DNA from: Pseudoalteromonas aliena SW19
GTDB taxonomy: Bacteria; Pseudomonadota; Gammaproteobacteria; Enterobacterales; Alteromonadaceae
Assembly (NCBI RefSeq): GCF_014905615.1
Contig: NZ_AQGU01000025.1
Coordinates: 558,001-622,000 of the forward strand
Direction of reading: 5' to 3'
DNA length: 64,000 nt
Below the pieces are notes generated by a model. That model saw only the letters and a program-made list of their open reading frames with translations, made no database searches and was not told the origin of the DNA. Positions 36,575 through 46,273 of the stretch are shown here, one piece after another; position 1 is the first letter of the stretch; each line of letters begins with the position of its first letter. A program made the translations under genes and the position numbers.

Positions 36575-37939
36575 GCCAATATAGGCTGGTTGCTATGGAT
36601 ACATATCTGACTAAATTCTTAGTGGAACCTAGAAAGTCCTCTTCTATATATATTACAGCAGAAAAAATTACTGCAATAGGCTGGTTAAAGTCAATTGAAT
36701 CCAAGGAAATATTGCCTATTGCACAATTTGAAATTGAAAAAGATGGCTGGAAAGTGCTCGAATTACTTATGCCACCAACAAAGGTGACTGAAGAGAACTT
36801 TGTTGACAAGGATATAGGGGCTGAACAATTTCAAAAAGCACAAAAATTTGGAAGAGCATTTATATATATAGCGGTTGATGACAGGGTATCTGAAGTTACA
36901 GTGGAAGAGCTAACAGATAGAGATGAAGTTGATATAGGTTCATTTCATTCTTCTCGCAATAGTTTAGCTAAAAGAGGAAAATGTTTCCACTTTAATTCTG
37001 GTTCAGAATGTGACTCTGTGATAAATGCGCACTCTGTTCAAAAAGGGCAATCATTGACAGTTATTGCCCAAGATAACCATGTATACGCTCTAGCTGATAA
37101 AGTGGAAAAAGATGGTAGGATTTTAATTAAGAAAAAGAGTATACATAAATTTTCAACTTTTAAAGGTTTTTGTAAATATCATGATAATTTGGTTTTTGAA
37201 CCAATTGATAATTACCCGTTAGAACCTAACCCAAAACAAGCAACACTTTATGCCTATAGATCAATATGCAGGGAAGTATACGTAAAAGAAAACTCTCTTA
37301 GACTTTTATCTAAACAACTTTCTATGTTTACGGAAGAAAACAGAACGAAAGAATTTATTTCAGACCTAAAGAAAGGTACTGAAAATGGCTTGATTCCTTT
37401 GCTGAAGAAAAAAAAGGCGTTTGATTCTGTATTGAGAAATGAAGAATACCAAAAGATTAGATATGTTGTTTTAGAGTGTGAAAACCACCCTAACATTTCC
37501 TTTTCTGGACTTCTTTATCCAGAATTTGATTTTCAAGGAAGAGTATTACAAGACATATCTAAAATAGGCACAAATTTTTCGCTTATCACTTTTTGTTCAG
37601 CCCCAACAAAATCAGGTTGGGCTGTCATTTTTTCATGGCACGAAAGCGACGATTACATTTGTTCCAGATTTATCGATTCCATAAAAGAAGTATTACGCTC
37701 AGGAAAAAATGTAGGGGACGCAATCTTTAGGCTAGTTATTGCAACGTGCGAGAATGTAGCGTATTCACCTGTGTGGTGGGATTCATTATGCCAACATAAA
37801 AAAGATGAACTCTCAAAGTATATTAGATTTAATGCTGACCCATGGATCCCGATTAATTCTGACTATTTGGTGAGCGGTTTATCTAGTATAGTTTCATGGG
37901 ATTTCACAAACGTTTACTCATCGTATTAGTAGGCACTTA
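36569..37939 (+). mobile_element. Integron gene cassette (one ORF), its attC interrupted by an intron
   Basis: The cassette begins at the recombination point G^TTAAGTGCC and ends, right after the ORF stop, with GGCACTTA, the exact reverse complement of its own start. In integron cassettes the R'' arm of the attC is complementary to the cassette start, so this match defines the boundary. The ORF ATG is 26 bp from the cassette start, also typical. The rest of the cassette attC is replaced by the group II intron remnant. Confidence 0.7.
36595..37929 (+). CDS. Cassette-borne protein of unknown function, zinc-finger/HNH-like centre
   Basis: 444 residues, no signal peptide or membrane helices. The N-terminal 120 residues are charged and unrecognised. 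The centre has a Cys/His pattern, ECDSVINAHSVQKGQSL (Cys139, His145 region) and GFCKYHDNLVF near residue 195, followed by YAYRSICREVY. I recognise this layout from uncharacterised bacterial proteins; it looks like a treble-clef or HNH-type zinc site, but the HNH residues cannot be fully assigned. The C-terminal third (IRYVVLECENHPNISFSG onward) has no assignment. Codon use is AT-richer than the core genes, consistent with transfer. Possible defence role is only inference. Confidence 0.75.
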   Translation: MDTYLTKFLVEPRKSSSIYITAEKITAIGWLKSIESKEILPIAQFEIEKDGWKVLELLMPPTKVTEENFVDKDIGAEQFQKAQKFGRAFIYIAVDDRVSEVTVEELTDRDEVDIGSFHSSRNSLAKRGKCFHFNSGSECDSVINAHSVQKGQSLTVIAQDNHVYALADKVEKDGRILIKKKSIHKFSTFKGFCKYHDNLVFEPIDNYPLEPNPKQATLYAYRSICREVYVKENSLRLLSKQLSMFTEENRTKEFISDLKKGTENGLIPLLKKKKAFDSVLRNEEYQKIRYVVLECENHPNISFSGLLYPEFDFQGRVLQDISKIGTNFSLITFCSAPTKSGWAVIFSWHESDDYICSRFIDSIKEVLRSGKNVGDAIFRLVIATCENVAYSPVWWDSLCQHKKDELSKYIRFNADPWIPINSDYLVSGLSSIVSWDFTNVYSSY

Positions 37940-38347
37940 ATCGGGTAGCCGGAGGTCTCTAACCTCCAGCCCCCACACCACCTATCATGCGGGTCCGCAA
38001 TGGGCGGTTCACCTCCCATAATGAATATTGATCCAAATATCTCTCAATGACACTAAACCTTGTGACGCTAAATAGTCATTGCCTAGCGCAATGTTAATTC
38101 CTTTTATTTTCGAGCTTCTGCAAAGGCCTTTACTGGTGATACCACAGGCTATGGCGAGTCGTTCGCTAACACCCAATTTCATTAAACTGCGCACTTTGGT
38201 GCGAGGTTTACGCCATTGCCGCCAGTAGCACATTCTTATCCTATGGCGGATCCAATGATCTAAATCCACCGTTAACTGATAAGCGTTGGCTATTAGGTAA
38301 TAGTGTCCCCAGCCCCGTAAATACTGCCTGAGTTTATGAATCTGTAA
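37940..38347 (-). mobile_element. 3' remnant of a group IIC-attC intron
   Basis: Reading the minus strand, the maturase end is followed by GAACCGCCCATTGCGGACCC, a domain V-like hairpin whose ACCGCC and GGTGGT arms pair, a GGAGGT/ACCTCC domain VI-like stem, and the terminus CTACCCGAT. The next bases are TAAGT, so the intron sits in GT^TAAGT, the bottom strand of an attC R'' box, the known target of class C-attC introns. The 5' half of the intron is gone. Confidence 0.8.
38009..38347 (-). pseudogene. C-terminal fragment of group II intron reverse transcriptase/maturase
   Basis: About 112 codons remain in frame, starting IHKLRQYLRGWGHYYLIANA and including LDHWIRHRIRMCYWRQWRKP and RTKVRSLMKLGV. 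This is the maturase X / GIIM domain of intron-encoded proteins. The reverse transcriptase domain upstream is missing; a stop lies directly before the fragment. Confidence 0.88.
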
Positions 38348-38401
38348 TTAGAATCTAGGTGGATTGACTTTATTTATTTGGAGTAGCTGTCTAGTTTAAG
38401 C

Positions 38402-38460
38402 TTGTTAAACAAAAAGATGCAAAACATGCGGTATGGTCTTATGGGCATCGTAACCCTCAA
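38402..38460 (+). pseudogene. 59-bp fragment of a second PQQ sugar dehydrogenase gene
   Basis: Matches 34990-35048 of the intact gene with only about five differences, encoding V-K-Q-KDAKHAVWSYGHRNPQ. The changes in the GHRNPQ codons (CAC/CAT, AAT/AAC, CCA/CCT) are synonymous, so it derives from a functional homologue rather than random copying. Both ends stop abruptly. Confidence 0.85.
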
Positions 38461-38537
38461 TGGAGAATTATAGTGACACCCATCCTAAATTTCTTCTTTC
38501 GTAATACGCAACTAAAAAATTGAACTTTTTAGTCACA

Positions 38538-38553
38538 ATAGTAAATTTACTAT
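38538..38553. promoter_or_regulatory. Perfect 16-bp palindrome upstream of the ABC-3C operon
   Basis: ATAGTAAATTTACTAT is a perfect palindrome 120 bp before the first gene of the operon, in a region with no gene. It could be an operator for a transcriptional repressor; the operon itself encodes a winged-helix protein. Confidence 0.5.
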
Positions 38554-38672
38554 CACAGCTTTGTTTATTTAATTTAAGTAGACGACTAATTGAGTTTGTA
38601 ATATATGAGGCATTTACATAATAAAACATTAACTATAAACTAAATTATCAAGGAATTAGATGCGACTATAAT

Positions 38673-39578
38673 TTGTTAGATCCAAAAAATAGCCCAAAAG
38701 ATTGGGAAAACTACTTCAAAGACATTGTCAGGCTTCATTATTTACCCGCTAATTACAGAGATGTGCCGGATAAGCATATAGGTGATTTCGGTATCGAATG
38801 TTTTAGTTTATCTGGACATGTTTTTCAATGTTACTTGCCAGAACAAACCTCAGATGTAAAAAAATTAGTTGAAGCTCAGCGAAAAAAAATTAATGCAGAC
38901 ATTAAAAAATTTACACATACCAATGTTGATGAGCTTAAAAAATTATTTGGTCAAAGAGTTATGGATCGTTGGATTTTAGCAACTTCAGCTAATGACTCTG
39001 CGGCTCTAGCACAGTTTTGTGCTCAAAAATCTATAGAAGTTAGAGAGTTAGGGCTTTCTTATGTCAGTGATGATTTTGAAATATTAGTGCATACGGAATA
39101 TGACTACCCTAATGAAGTTAGCCATTTAAGAAAAGAGGCTTACCAAATAGCTTTTGATTTTAATAGCGCTAGTGTTGGTGATGCGGCTTCCTGGATTAGC
39201 GACAATATTGATTTTTTAGCTAAGCTTGATTTAAAGCTGCCAAAAATAGAAGAAAACCAAGATAGAATGCTCCATATTAAAGGATATATAATACAAAAGT
39301 ATTTAGACTATCAGAACTTAATGGATCAACTTAAATTAGAATGGAGTGATATTTATGGATCCGTTTCTAATTGTATTCAAGATAGAGAAGATAGCTTAAT
39401 AGAGCGTTTTATTATTGAAACTGATGATATTTTACCTGGGCAAGTAATTAAAGATGAAATGCTAAAGCTTCATAACAATATAATTGAAGAAGTAAAATCT
39501 TTTAAAGGTGCCGATTTAGAGAAAATTAAATGGGGGGTTATTGCTGATTGGTTAATTAGATGCCCTTTGGATTTTTAA
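38673..39578 (+). CDS. ABC-3C system effector-like protein (degenerate restriction-endonuclease-like N-terminus)
   Basis: 301 residues. The N-terminal part, GDFGIECFSLSGHVFQCYLPE (split here as D38, E42, Q52, Y54), has the layout of Mrr-type PD-(D/E)XK folds but with Tyr where the catalytic Lys would be. The C-terminus (KIKWGVIADWLIRCPLDF) resembles the conserved C-terminal domain of ABC-three-component proteins. It directly abuts the winged-helix gene (next ATG right after the stop). The start is problematic: the frame opens at TTG 38673, whereas AAGGAA at 38650-38655 serves an ATG at 38660 that stops after three codons; deleting one T would join them. Confidence 0.72.
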   Translation: MLDPKNSPKDWENYFKDIVRLHYLPANYRDVPDKHIGDFGIECFSLSGHVFQCYLPEQTSDVKKLVEAQRKKINADIKKFTHTNVDELKKLFGQRVMDRWILATSANDSAALAQFCAQKSIEVRELGLSYVSDDFEILVHTEYDYPNEVSHLRKEAYQIAFDFNSASVGDAASWISDNIDFLAKLDLKLPKIEENQDRMLHIKGYIIQKYLDYQNLMDQLKLEWSDIYGSVSNCIQDREDSLIERFIIETDDILPGQVIKDEMLKLHNNIIEEVKSFKGADLEKIKWGVIADWLIRCPLDF

Positions 39579-40037
39579 ATGGATATTAATCAAATACTAG
39601 ATAAACCCTTTACATTTACCCGTCGTCAAAAGCTAATTCCTAGCGACTTAAGGCCTATTTGGAAAGCCTCATTAGTTCTTTTAATCTTCGGTATTTTGAA
39701 TAAAAAAAACAAATGCAGCTTAAAAAAGGTACATATCGCTAATTGGATAAGTAAGAGTGAAAGTCACTTGGATGATTTCCTTTATTGGATTAACGATACA
39801 AGTGGTATTAGACCTGATATTAGAATGGAACCTGCGCTAGATAGAGTATTGGAAATGTTGGTTGGTGACGCTTTACTGATTAAATCAAATGGTAGGCTTG
39901 AAATAACTGAAAGTGGATATAATGTCTTTAATAAATTGAATGAATCGGCAACATTTGAAGTTGAAAAAAAATATTTTATGGCTGTCAAAAAATATATGAC
40001 GGAAGCCAATGTTGAACGTATTTTCAAGGTGGTTTAG
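39579..40037 (+). CDS. ABC-3C system middle component (winged-helix protein)
   Basis: 152 residues, no gap from the preceding gene and 2 bp before the ATPase. Helical N-terminus (TFTRRQKLIPSDLRPIWKAS), then a helix-turn-helix-like region KKVHIANWISKSESHLDDF, and a wing-like LLIKSNGRLEITESGYNVFN near residues 103-122. Middle components of ABC-3C systems are small winged-helix proteins that link ATPase and effector. The family-level call rests mainly on this layout and position. Confidence 0.72.
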   Translation: MDINQILDKPFTFTRRQKLIPSDLRPIWKASLVLLIFGILNKKNKCSLKKVHIANWISKSESHLDDFLYWINDTSGIRPDIRMEPALDRVLEMLVGDALLIKSNGRLEITESGYNVFNKLNESATFEVEKKYFMAVKKYMTEANVERIFKVV

Positions 40038-40039
40038 TA

Positions 40040-42076
40040 ATGGCATTATCAATATCTAGATTAAAAATTATAGCAAAAACAATCGATGGTGATTATGGCG
40101 TAGATATACCTTTTGAAAAAGGACTGTTTATTCTTAGGTTAGATAATTCACATGGAAAATCTACGTGTATTAACGCTATTGCTTATGCATTAGGTATGGA
40201 GAAATCTTTAGGTTTGGGGAGTGCTAAGTTACCTTTCCCTCCATCATTAACTAAAGCTATTGAAGATAAAAATGGTAGTGAGCATTTAATTATTAAATCC
40301 TCTGTACTATTAGAAATAGAAAATAAATCAGGTGATGTAAGTACTTTATCAAGACAAATAATTGGATCTGATGAAGAGAACATTATACATCAATACGACT
40401 CAAAAATTGATGAGATAAATCAACATTCACACCAAAAATTATTTTTGCATAGAGAAGGTGATACAACTAGACCATTAGGCTTTTTTAAATGGTTGGATAC
40501 TTTTATTAGTTGGAATCTTCCGTTGGTGCCAAATTTTGACGGTAAGGAAATTCCACTTTATCCGTCTACATTTTTCCCTACGTGGTTTATCGAACAAAAA
40601 AAGGGCTGGTCATCAATTCAATCAACTACACCTACATTTTTAAAAATCAAAGAAGTAAAAAAAAGAGCCTTAGAATTCATTTTGAACCTTGATGTTAATG
40701 ATAATGTTAAGAAAAGGGCAAAATTAAAAGTTGATATTGATTCCGCGTTAAATACATGGCGAATAACATATAAAAAGTCTGAGTTATTAGCAGCTAGAGT
40801 GTTAGGGCAAATTCGAGGTGTTACAGAGCTACCTGAAGCAAAGTTTGATCAATATAAAGTCGATATTGCTGTTAAAAACAACGATAAGTGGCTTTCTATT
40901 CAAGATGTCGCTGAAACTGTTGAAAATGAATTGTTCGAATTTAATAAAAAAATAGAAACTATCAGTTCAACATTAGATGATAATGTTCAAGACAAAATAG
41001 ATAGAAAAGAACTTAAATTGAGAGAGTTTGATGGCAAATATACTGAATTAGATACTGAAATTTCCTTTTTAAATCAACAAATTTATTCAACGGAAATCCG
41101 TATATCGAGCCTTATTGAAGATCAACGGAAATATGAAGATTTAAAAAAAGTTGGTGAACTAAATGTTTTTGGTAATACGAAACTAAATGATGCAGACTGC
41201 CCAACGTGTGGTCAAGAGTATTCTCAAAACCTTATCGATTTAGATTCGTCGTCTTCTGTTATGAGTGTTGATGAAAGTCTTGAATTTATTAAGCAACAAA
41301 TTAAAGCATTCAAAAATGTATCAGACAGTTATAAATTTCAAAAAAGAACGAAATCTGTTGAGCTAGGTTCAATTAAATCAAATTTAAATGAAATAAGAAA
41401 ATCCTTGCGTAAACTTAGAGAGTCAGTAGTTCAGCCTGACATCTCTCTTTATGAAGAGAATTTAAGATATAAAATTAAATTAGAAAATGACGTTGAATTA
41501 TATAAAGATACTATTAAGTCTTTAGTCGAACTTAGGCTTGAATTAGATGCAATACATCGGAAGCACTCATCTTTATGTAAGCAGCGACGAAACTTACCTG
41601 AAAGTGTTCTATCTCCAGAAGATACTAAAAAAATTAAAACATTAGAGACTTACTTAAGAAGTCTCTTAACCGATTATGGCTTTTCAAGTTTTAAGCCTGA
41701 GAAGCTTGATATATCGAGAGAAACTTATTTACCTACTCGTGAAGGGTTTGATATTGGTTTTGATACATCGGCAAGTGATGGGATCAGAATTATTTGGAGT
41801 TATTTACTAAGTTTATTTAAGTTAAGTAACGAATTTGATACTAATCATCCGAAACTAGTAGTTTTTGATGAACCTCGTCAACAAGAAGCTAATAAGTTTA
41901 GTTTTACTACTTTACTTAAGTCAGCATCGGATATTTGTAATAATGGAGGGCAAGTCATACTTGCAACATCTGAAGAATCTTCCGTTATTATAGAGTCATT
42001 ACAAGGTGTTAATTTCAACATGTTCTCGTCTGAAAAAGAAGACGGTAAGATCATTCGAAAACTTAAGATAAAATAA
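40040..42076 (+). CDS. ABC-3C system ATPase, SMC/Rad50-like with zinc-hook cysteines
   Basis: 678 residues. Walker A is DNSHGKST at 35-42; a long coiled coil runs from about 220 to 560, interrupted by CPTCGQEY (Cys387, Cys390), a Rad50-type hook motif at its tip. Walker B is LVVFDEPRQQE near 607-617, followed by an ILATSEESSVI segment. There is a FFKWLDTFISWNLPLVP insertion near 150. Such ATPases sense or move on nucleic acid ends and activate partner effectors. AT-rich codon use and flanking mobile debris suggest horizontal origin. Confidence 0.85.
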   Translation: MALSISRLKIIAKTIDGDYGVDIPFEKGLFILRLDNSHGKSTCINAIAYALGMEKSLGLGSAKLPFPPSLTKAIEDKNGSEHLIIKSSVLLEIENKSGDVSTLSRQIIGSDEENIIHQYDSKIDEINQHSHQKLFLHREGDTTRPLGFFKWLDTFISWNLPLVPNFDGKEIPLYPSTFFPTWFIEQKKGWSSIQSTTPTFLKIKEVKKRALEFILNLDVNDNVKKRAKLKVDIDSALNTWRITYKKSELLAARVLGQIRGVTELPEAKFDQYKVDIAVKNNDKWLSIQDVAETVENELFEFNKKIETISSTLDDNVQDKIDRKELKLREFDGKYTELDTEISFLNQQIYSTEIRISSLIEDQRKYEDLKKVGELNVFGNTKLNDADCPTCGQEYSQNLIDLDSSSSVMSVDESLEFIKQQIKAFKNVSDSYKFQKRTKSVELGSIKSNLNEIRKSLRKLRESVVQPDISLYEENLRYKIKLENDVELYKDTIKSLVELRLELDAIHRKHSSLCKQRRNLPESVLSPEDTKKIKTLETYLRSLLTDYGFSSFKPEKLDISRETYLPTREGFDIGFDTSASDGIRIIWSYLLSLFKLSNEFDTNHPKLVVFDEPRQQEANKFSFTTLLKSASDICNNGGQVILATSEESSVIIESLQGVNFNMFSSEKEDGKIIRKLKIK

Positions 42077-42104
42077 AAATTTAATTTTTATTTTATCTAT
42101 TAAA

Positions 42105-42263
42105 CTATGTGTTAAAGCACATTGAGTTATCAATAGCCGATTGCATCACGCTTTTAGGAATGCCTTTGGCCCAATAGCTATTAGCAATAAAGTTATAAAT
42201 AACATTAAAGTTAAGTTTGCTTTTGTCTGTGCTAATTGAGTAATCACTAATGTTTACTGTCAT
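42105..42263 (-). pseudogene. N-terminal fragment of a GNAT acetyltransferase
   Basis: Translates MTVNISDYSISTDKSKLNF, then NFIANSYWAKGIPKSVMQSA and IDNSMCF before a stop; this is the first quarter of a GNAT N-acetyltransferase, ending before the acetyl-CoA site. It lies downstream of the DUF2238 gene in the same direction and was probably truncated when the ABC-3C island arrived. Confidence 0.75.
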
Positions 42264-42685
42264 AAGTTAATAGTCTTTTTATCAATGTTTTTATAAGCGT
42301 TTCTATAAATAGTCTTTAACGTTCCTATAGCCTATAAATAATCTTTAACGTTTTTTAACTGTTTATCGTGTACTCTTGAAAGTACTAATAGCGAGCAAAT
42401 AGCCCCAAATAACGCCAGTCCCATATCTGATTGGGTATCCCACACGTAACCTTGCGTACCTAAAAATGCCTCTGCGTTTTCGCCGCTTAACACTGCAACC
42501 CACCACTCTATTAATTCGTAAAACGCGCTAAATGCTAAACATACCGAAATAACAAAAGTGATTAACCAGCCTCGACCATTTACTACCTTTTTGCGCAGTA
42601 AAATTTCGCGTGCTAGTAGTGCAGGTACAAACCCTTGAAAAAAGTGCCCTACTTTGTCGTAGTTATTACGCTCGCTATGTAGTGG

Positions 42686-43878
<1,193 letters not shown>

Positions 43879-44254
43879 ATTTGTATGCTTATTAGCATAA
43901 CATTTCTTTCTTAATGGGTGGCCAAAATCACTGTACCACTACACTACCAAATAGGTTATCGAAAAAAGGGACTTCGGCGTAGGTGTAATGCCCGCCAATC
44001 ATCAGCAAAATGCAATGCGCTAAAATAAATGTATATAAAATAGGGGTAAGTTTAAAGTGGCTATAGGTACTTGCTAGCAGCACTACACCAATAATTGCAG
44101 GGATAACTTCAAGCAGCCATGTAAATTGATCTTTTGGGTTAATACCAGAGTAAATTAATGCAATAAAAAACAGGCTCAGCCATAAATACTTCATTTAGAA
44201 TCCTTTTCTAAATTGATCAAATTTACGGCATTTACGCCTTTGAAATAAACGACG

Positions 44255-45046
44255 CTACCTATAGTTTGTTTTTGCCGTTAAGCGGTTAAACAGAGTTGGA
44301 AAAAAGCGCTTAATTGTGGGCGCCCAACCACTTAAACCTTTGCCAATAATCACTTCGTCTTTTTTATTACTAATGGCACGAATCATTTTTGTAGCAGCCA
44401 CGCTTACATCCATGCCATTTTCTATCGACTTTTCTGGTTTATTTTGCGCGATGCCTTGCTCGTTTAGTGAGTTATGTGCAATCGCTGTTTTAATAGAACC
44501 TGGGCAAATTGTTAAACAATGAATGTTATGTTGTGCTACTTCTGCACGTAGGCAATCCATAAAACCAACAACCGCATATTTAGAGCCCGAATAACCCGTT
44601 CTAAATTTTGAACCTACTTTACCCGCCACACTACTAATAGACACAATTGAGCCACTGCGCCTTGCCACCATAGCAGGCAATACAGCTTTAGTAAGTGCAA
44701 TTAAACCAAAGTAATTAACCTCCATTAATTGGCGATACACGTTAAAGTCGTTTTCTAAAAATAAGCTACGCTGCGATACGCCGCCGTTATTAATTAAAAT
44801 ATCAATTGCAGGAAGCTCGCTCATTTTTACTGTTACTGTACTCAGTACATGCTCTGGCTGGGCTAAGTCCAGCGGTACAACCAAGTGCCCCCCGCCTTTA
44901 AGGGTTGCTTTTAAATCGTTTAGTTTATCTACATTGCGCGCCGATAAAATTACGCGCGCTCCAAGCTCGGCAAATTGTATAGCAAGCTCTTTACCAATAC
45001 CTGATGATGCGCCGGTGATCCACACGGTTTTATTATTATATTGCAT
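44255..45046 (-). CDS. Short-chain dehydrogenase/reductase
   Basis: 263-residue classical SDR. Cofactor motif TGASSGIGKEL at residues 11-21, NNGG near 87, catalytic Ser in SIVSISSVAGKVG and YSGSK (Tyr/Lys) near 153. C-terminal KRFFPTLFNRLTAK is basic, as in membrane-associated SDRs. Substrate unknown. It is followed by the interrupted DUF2238 gene. Confidence 0.88.
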   Translation of the reverse strand: MQYNNKTVWITGASSGIGKELAIQFAELGARVILSARNVDKLNDLKATLKGGGHLVVPLDLAQPEHVLSTVTVKMSELPAIDILINNGGVSQRSLFLENDFNVYRQLMEVNYFGLIALTKAVLPAMVARRSGSIVSISSVAGKVGSKFRTGYSGSKYAVVGFMDCLRAEVAQHNIHCLTICPGSIKTAIAHNSLNEQGIAQNKPEKSIENGMDVSVAATKMIRAISNKKDEVIIGKGLSGWAPTIKRFFPTLFNRLTAKTNYR

Positions 45047-45104
45047 ATGTTATTTGCCCTTTTATTGTTATTTATTAGCTTTTAATAAGGTCTGGTAAAA
45101 TACT

Positions 45105-45623
45105 CTACGCCTTTGTAGGCCCTGCTATTGCGTTTACTTCATCTTCTAATTTTTTATAAAAACCCATTAAAAATAGTAGCTCAACAGTTACGTACAAAGG
45201 GCCAATAATTAAACCAATTAGGTCATCTACAAACGCCGGTTTTTTACCTTCGTAATAATGTCCAATAAACTGCAGTACCCAGCCAAATACAAACACACCG
45301 ACACCAATACCCAACCAAGGCCAAAACGCCATTGCCGCGATAGGCTGAGCACCAATAAGGAGTAAAGTGAGTATCACGGCCATAATAAAGCCAAGCGAAA
45401 AGCTCAGCATAAAATAATAAACAACTGACGCTAATACAAAAAGTTGTGCACCATCAATGACAAAATTATCAATTAGAAAACTTCCCACAGGTATTTGGAT
45501 ACGTGCAAGTAGGCACAGTGCAGCAAATACAATGAGCGGAATACCAAAAAAGTGGGTCAATACATTGCGTTTAGAACGATGGTATAAACCATATTTACCA
45601 AGTTGTTGTTGAAGTGTTTTCAT
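45105..45623 (-). CDS. DUF962 / Mpo1-like membrane protein (long form)
   Basis: 172 residues with four membrane helices. Family motifs: YHRSKRNVLTHFFGIPLIVFA at the start and LQFIGHYYEGKKPAFVDDLIGLIIGP. The conserved histidines fit an iron-dependent oxygenase like yeast Mpo1. It is the long paralogue of the 27433 gene and is 58 bp upstream of the SDR, so a joint lipid role is plausible. Confidence 0.85.
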   Translation of the reverse strand: MKTLQQQLGKYGLYHRSKRNVLTHFFGIPLIVFAALCLLARIQIPVGSFLIDNFVIDGAQLFVLASVVYYFMLSFSLGFIMAVILTLLLIGAQPIAAMAFWPWLGIGVGVFVFGWVLQFIGHYYEGKKPAFVDDLIGLIIGPLYVTVELLFLMGFYKKLEDEVNAIAGPTKA

Positions 45624-45705
45624 TGTTGAACCCTGCTTTATTTTTATATAAAGTTAACTTTAGCAAATATCAGTACAACAACAATGTCAGGTACCCGACA
45701 TTAAG

Positions 45706-45720
45706 TAACCTGAACTCTGG
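45706..45720 (+). repeat. Dispersed 15-mer TAACCTGAACTCTGG, copy 1
   Basis: Same 15-mer as at 49709 and, inverted, at 56505. Here and at 56505 the match continues with ATAATAA beyond the core. It lies in a non-coding gap. Confidence 0.7.
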
Positions 45721-45797
45721 ATAATAAATCTATCTCCAGCAGCTATTATCAGCGCTAACTGCGTTGAACTTACTTGCAATAGGCTAGGTTAAATAAA

Positions 45798-46205
45798 TTA
45801 AACCAATGCAGAAATTATCTTACCCCGTTCATGCTGCGGTTGCATATCCATTCGGTCCCTACCCTGCTTATATTCTTGCTCAAGCATTTTTTCAAGTTCG
45901 TTGATTTTATCGTTAATTATGTCAAGATCAGCGCCTTGCCCTTGTAATTCTTTAGAAAGATCTTCTATTGCTTCTTTTAATTTATCTATTTTTTCTTTAT
46001 TTATACCCAAACGCTGGTAAACAATTGCTTCTTGCGCACGTTCTAAAAACGTTTGCTCTTTAGGTGTAGCGTTCATTCCGTTAACATCACTTGCTTTTTT
46101 ACTAGTAGGGCCATTAATTGCCGCTACTTCGCTTGGGCTTGCCGTTTTAGTTATACTAGCGTAGCTATTGTTACTGTACTGATTTGCAAAGGTTATAGAT
46201 GTCAT
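45798..46205 (-). CDS. Hypothetical coiled-coil protein
   Basis: 135 residues, no clear signal peptide. The N-terminal half is Ser/Thr/Asn-rich; the second half (EKIDKLKEAIEDLSKELQGQ and INDKINELEKMLEQEYKQ) is a strong coiled-coil prediction by heptads. I do not recognise a family. Between a DUF962 gene and a Crp/Fnr regulator, both same strand, with gaps too large to infer an operon. Confidence 0.65.
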   Translation of the reverse strand: MTSITFANQYSNNSYASITKTASPSEVAAINGPTSKKASDVNGMNATPKEQTFLERAQEAIVYQRLGINKEKIDKLKEAIEDLSKELQGQGADLDIINDKINELEKMLEQEYKQGRDRMDMQPQHERGKIISALV

Positions 46206-46273
46206 TAGCCAAATCCATTGTTGCGTTTCAGCTTGTGTAGCAATTTTGGTTCCAACTAATAAAAATACTAAAC

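Noticed and set aside
42300..42360. Short direct repeat at the end of the DUF2238 gene as a recombination site
   Set aside because: It is a small tandem duplication of about 19 bp of the gene end, with no other copies or associated recombinase.
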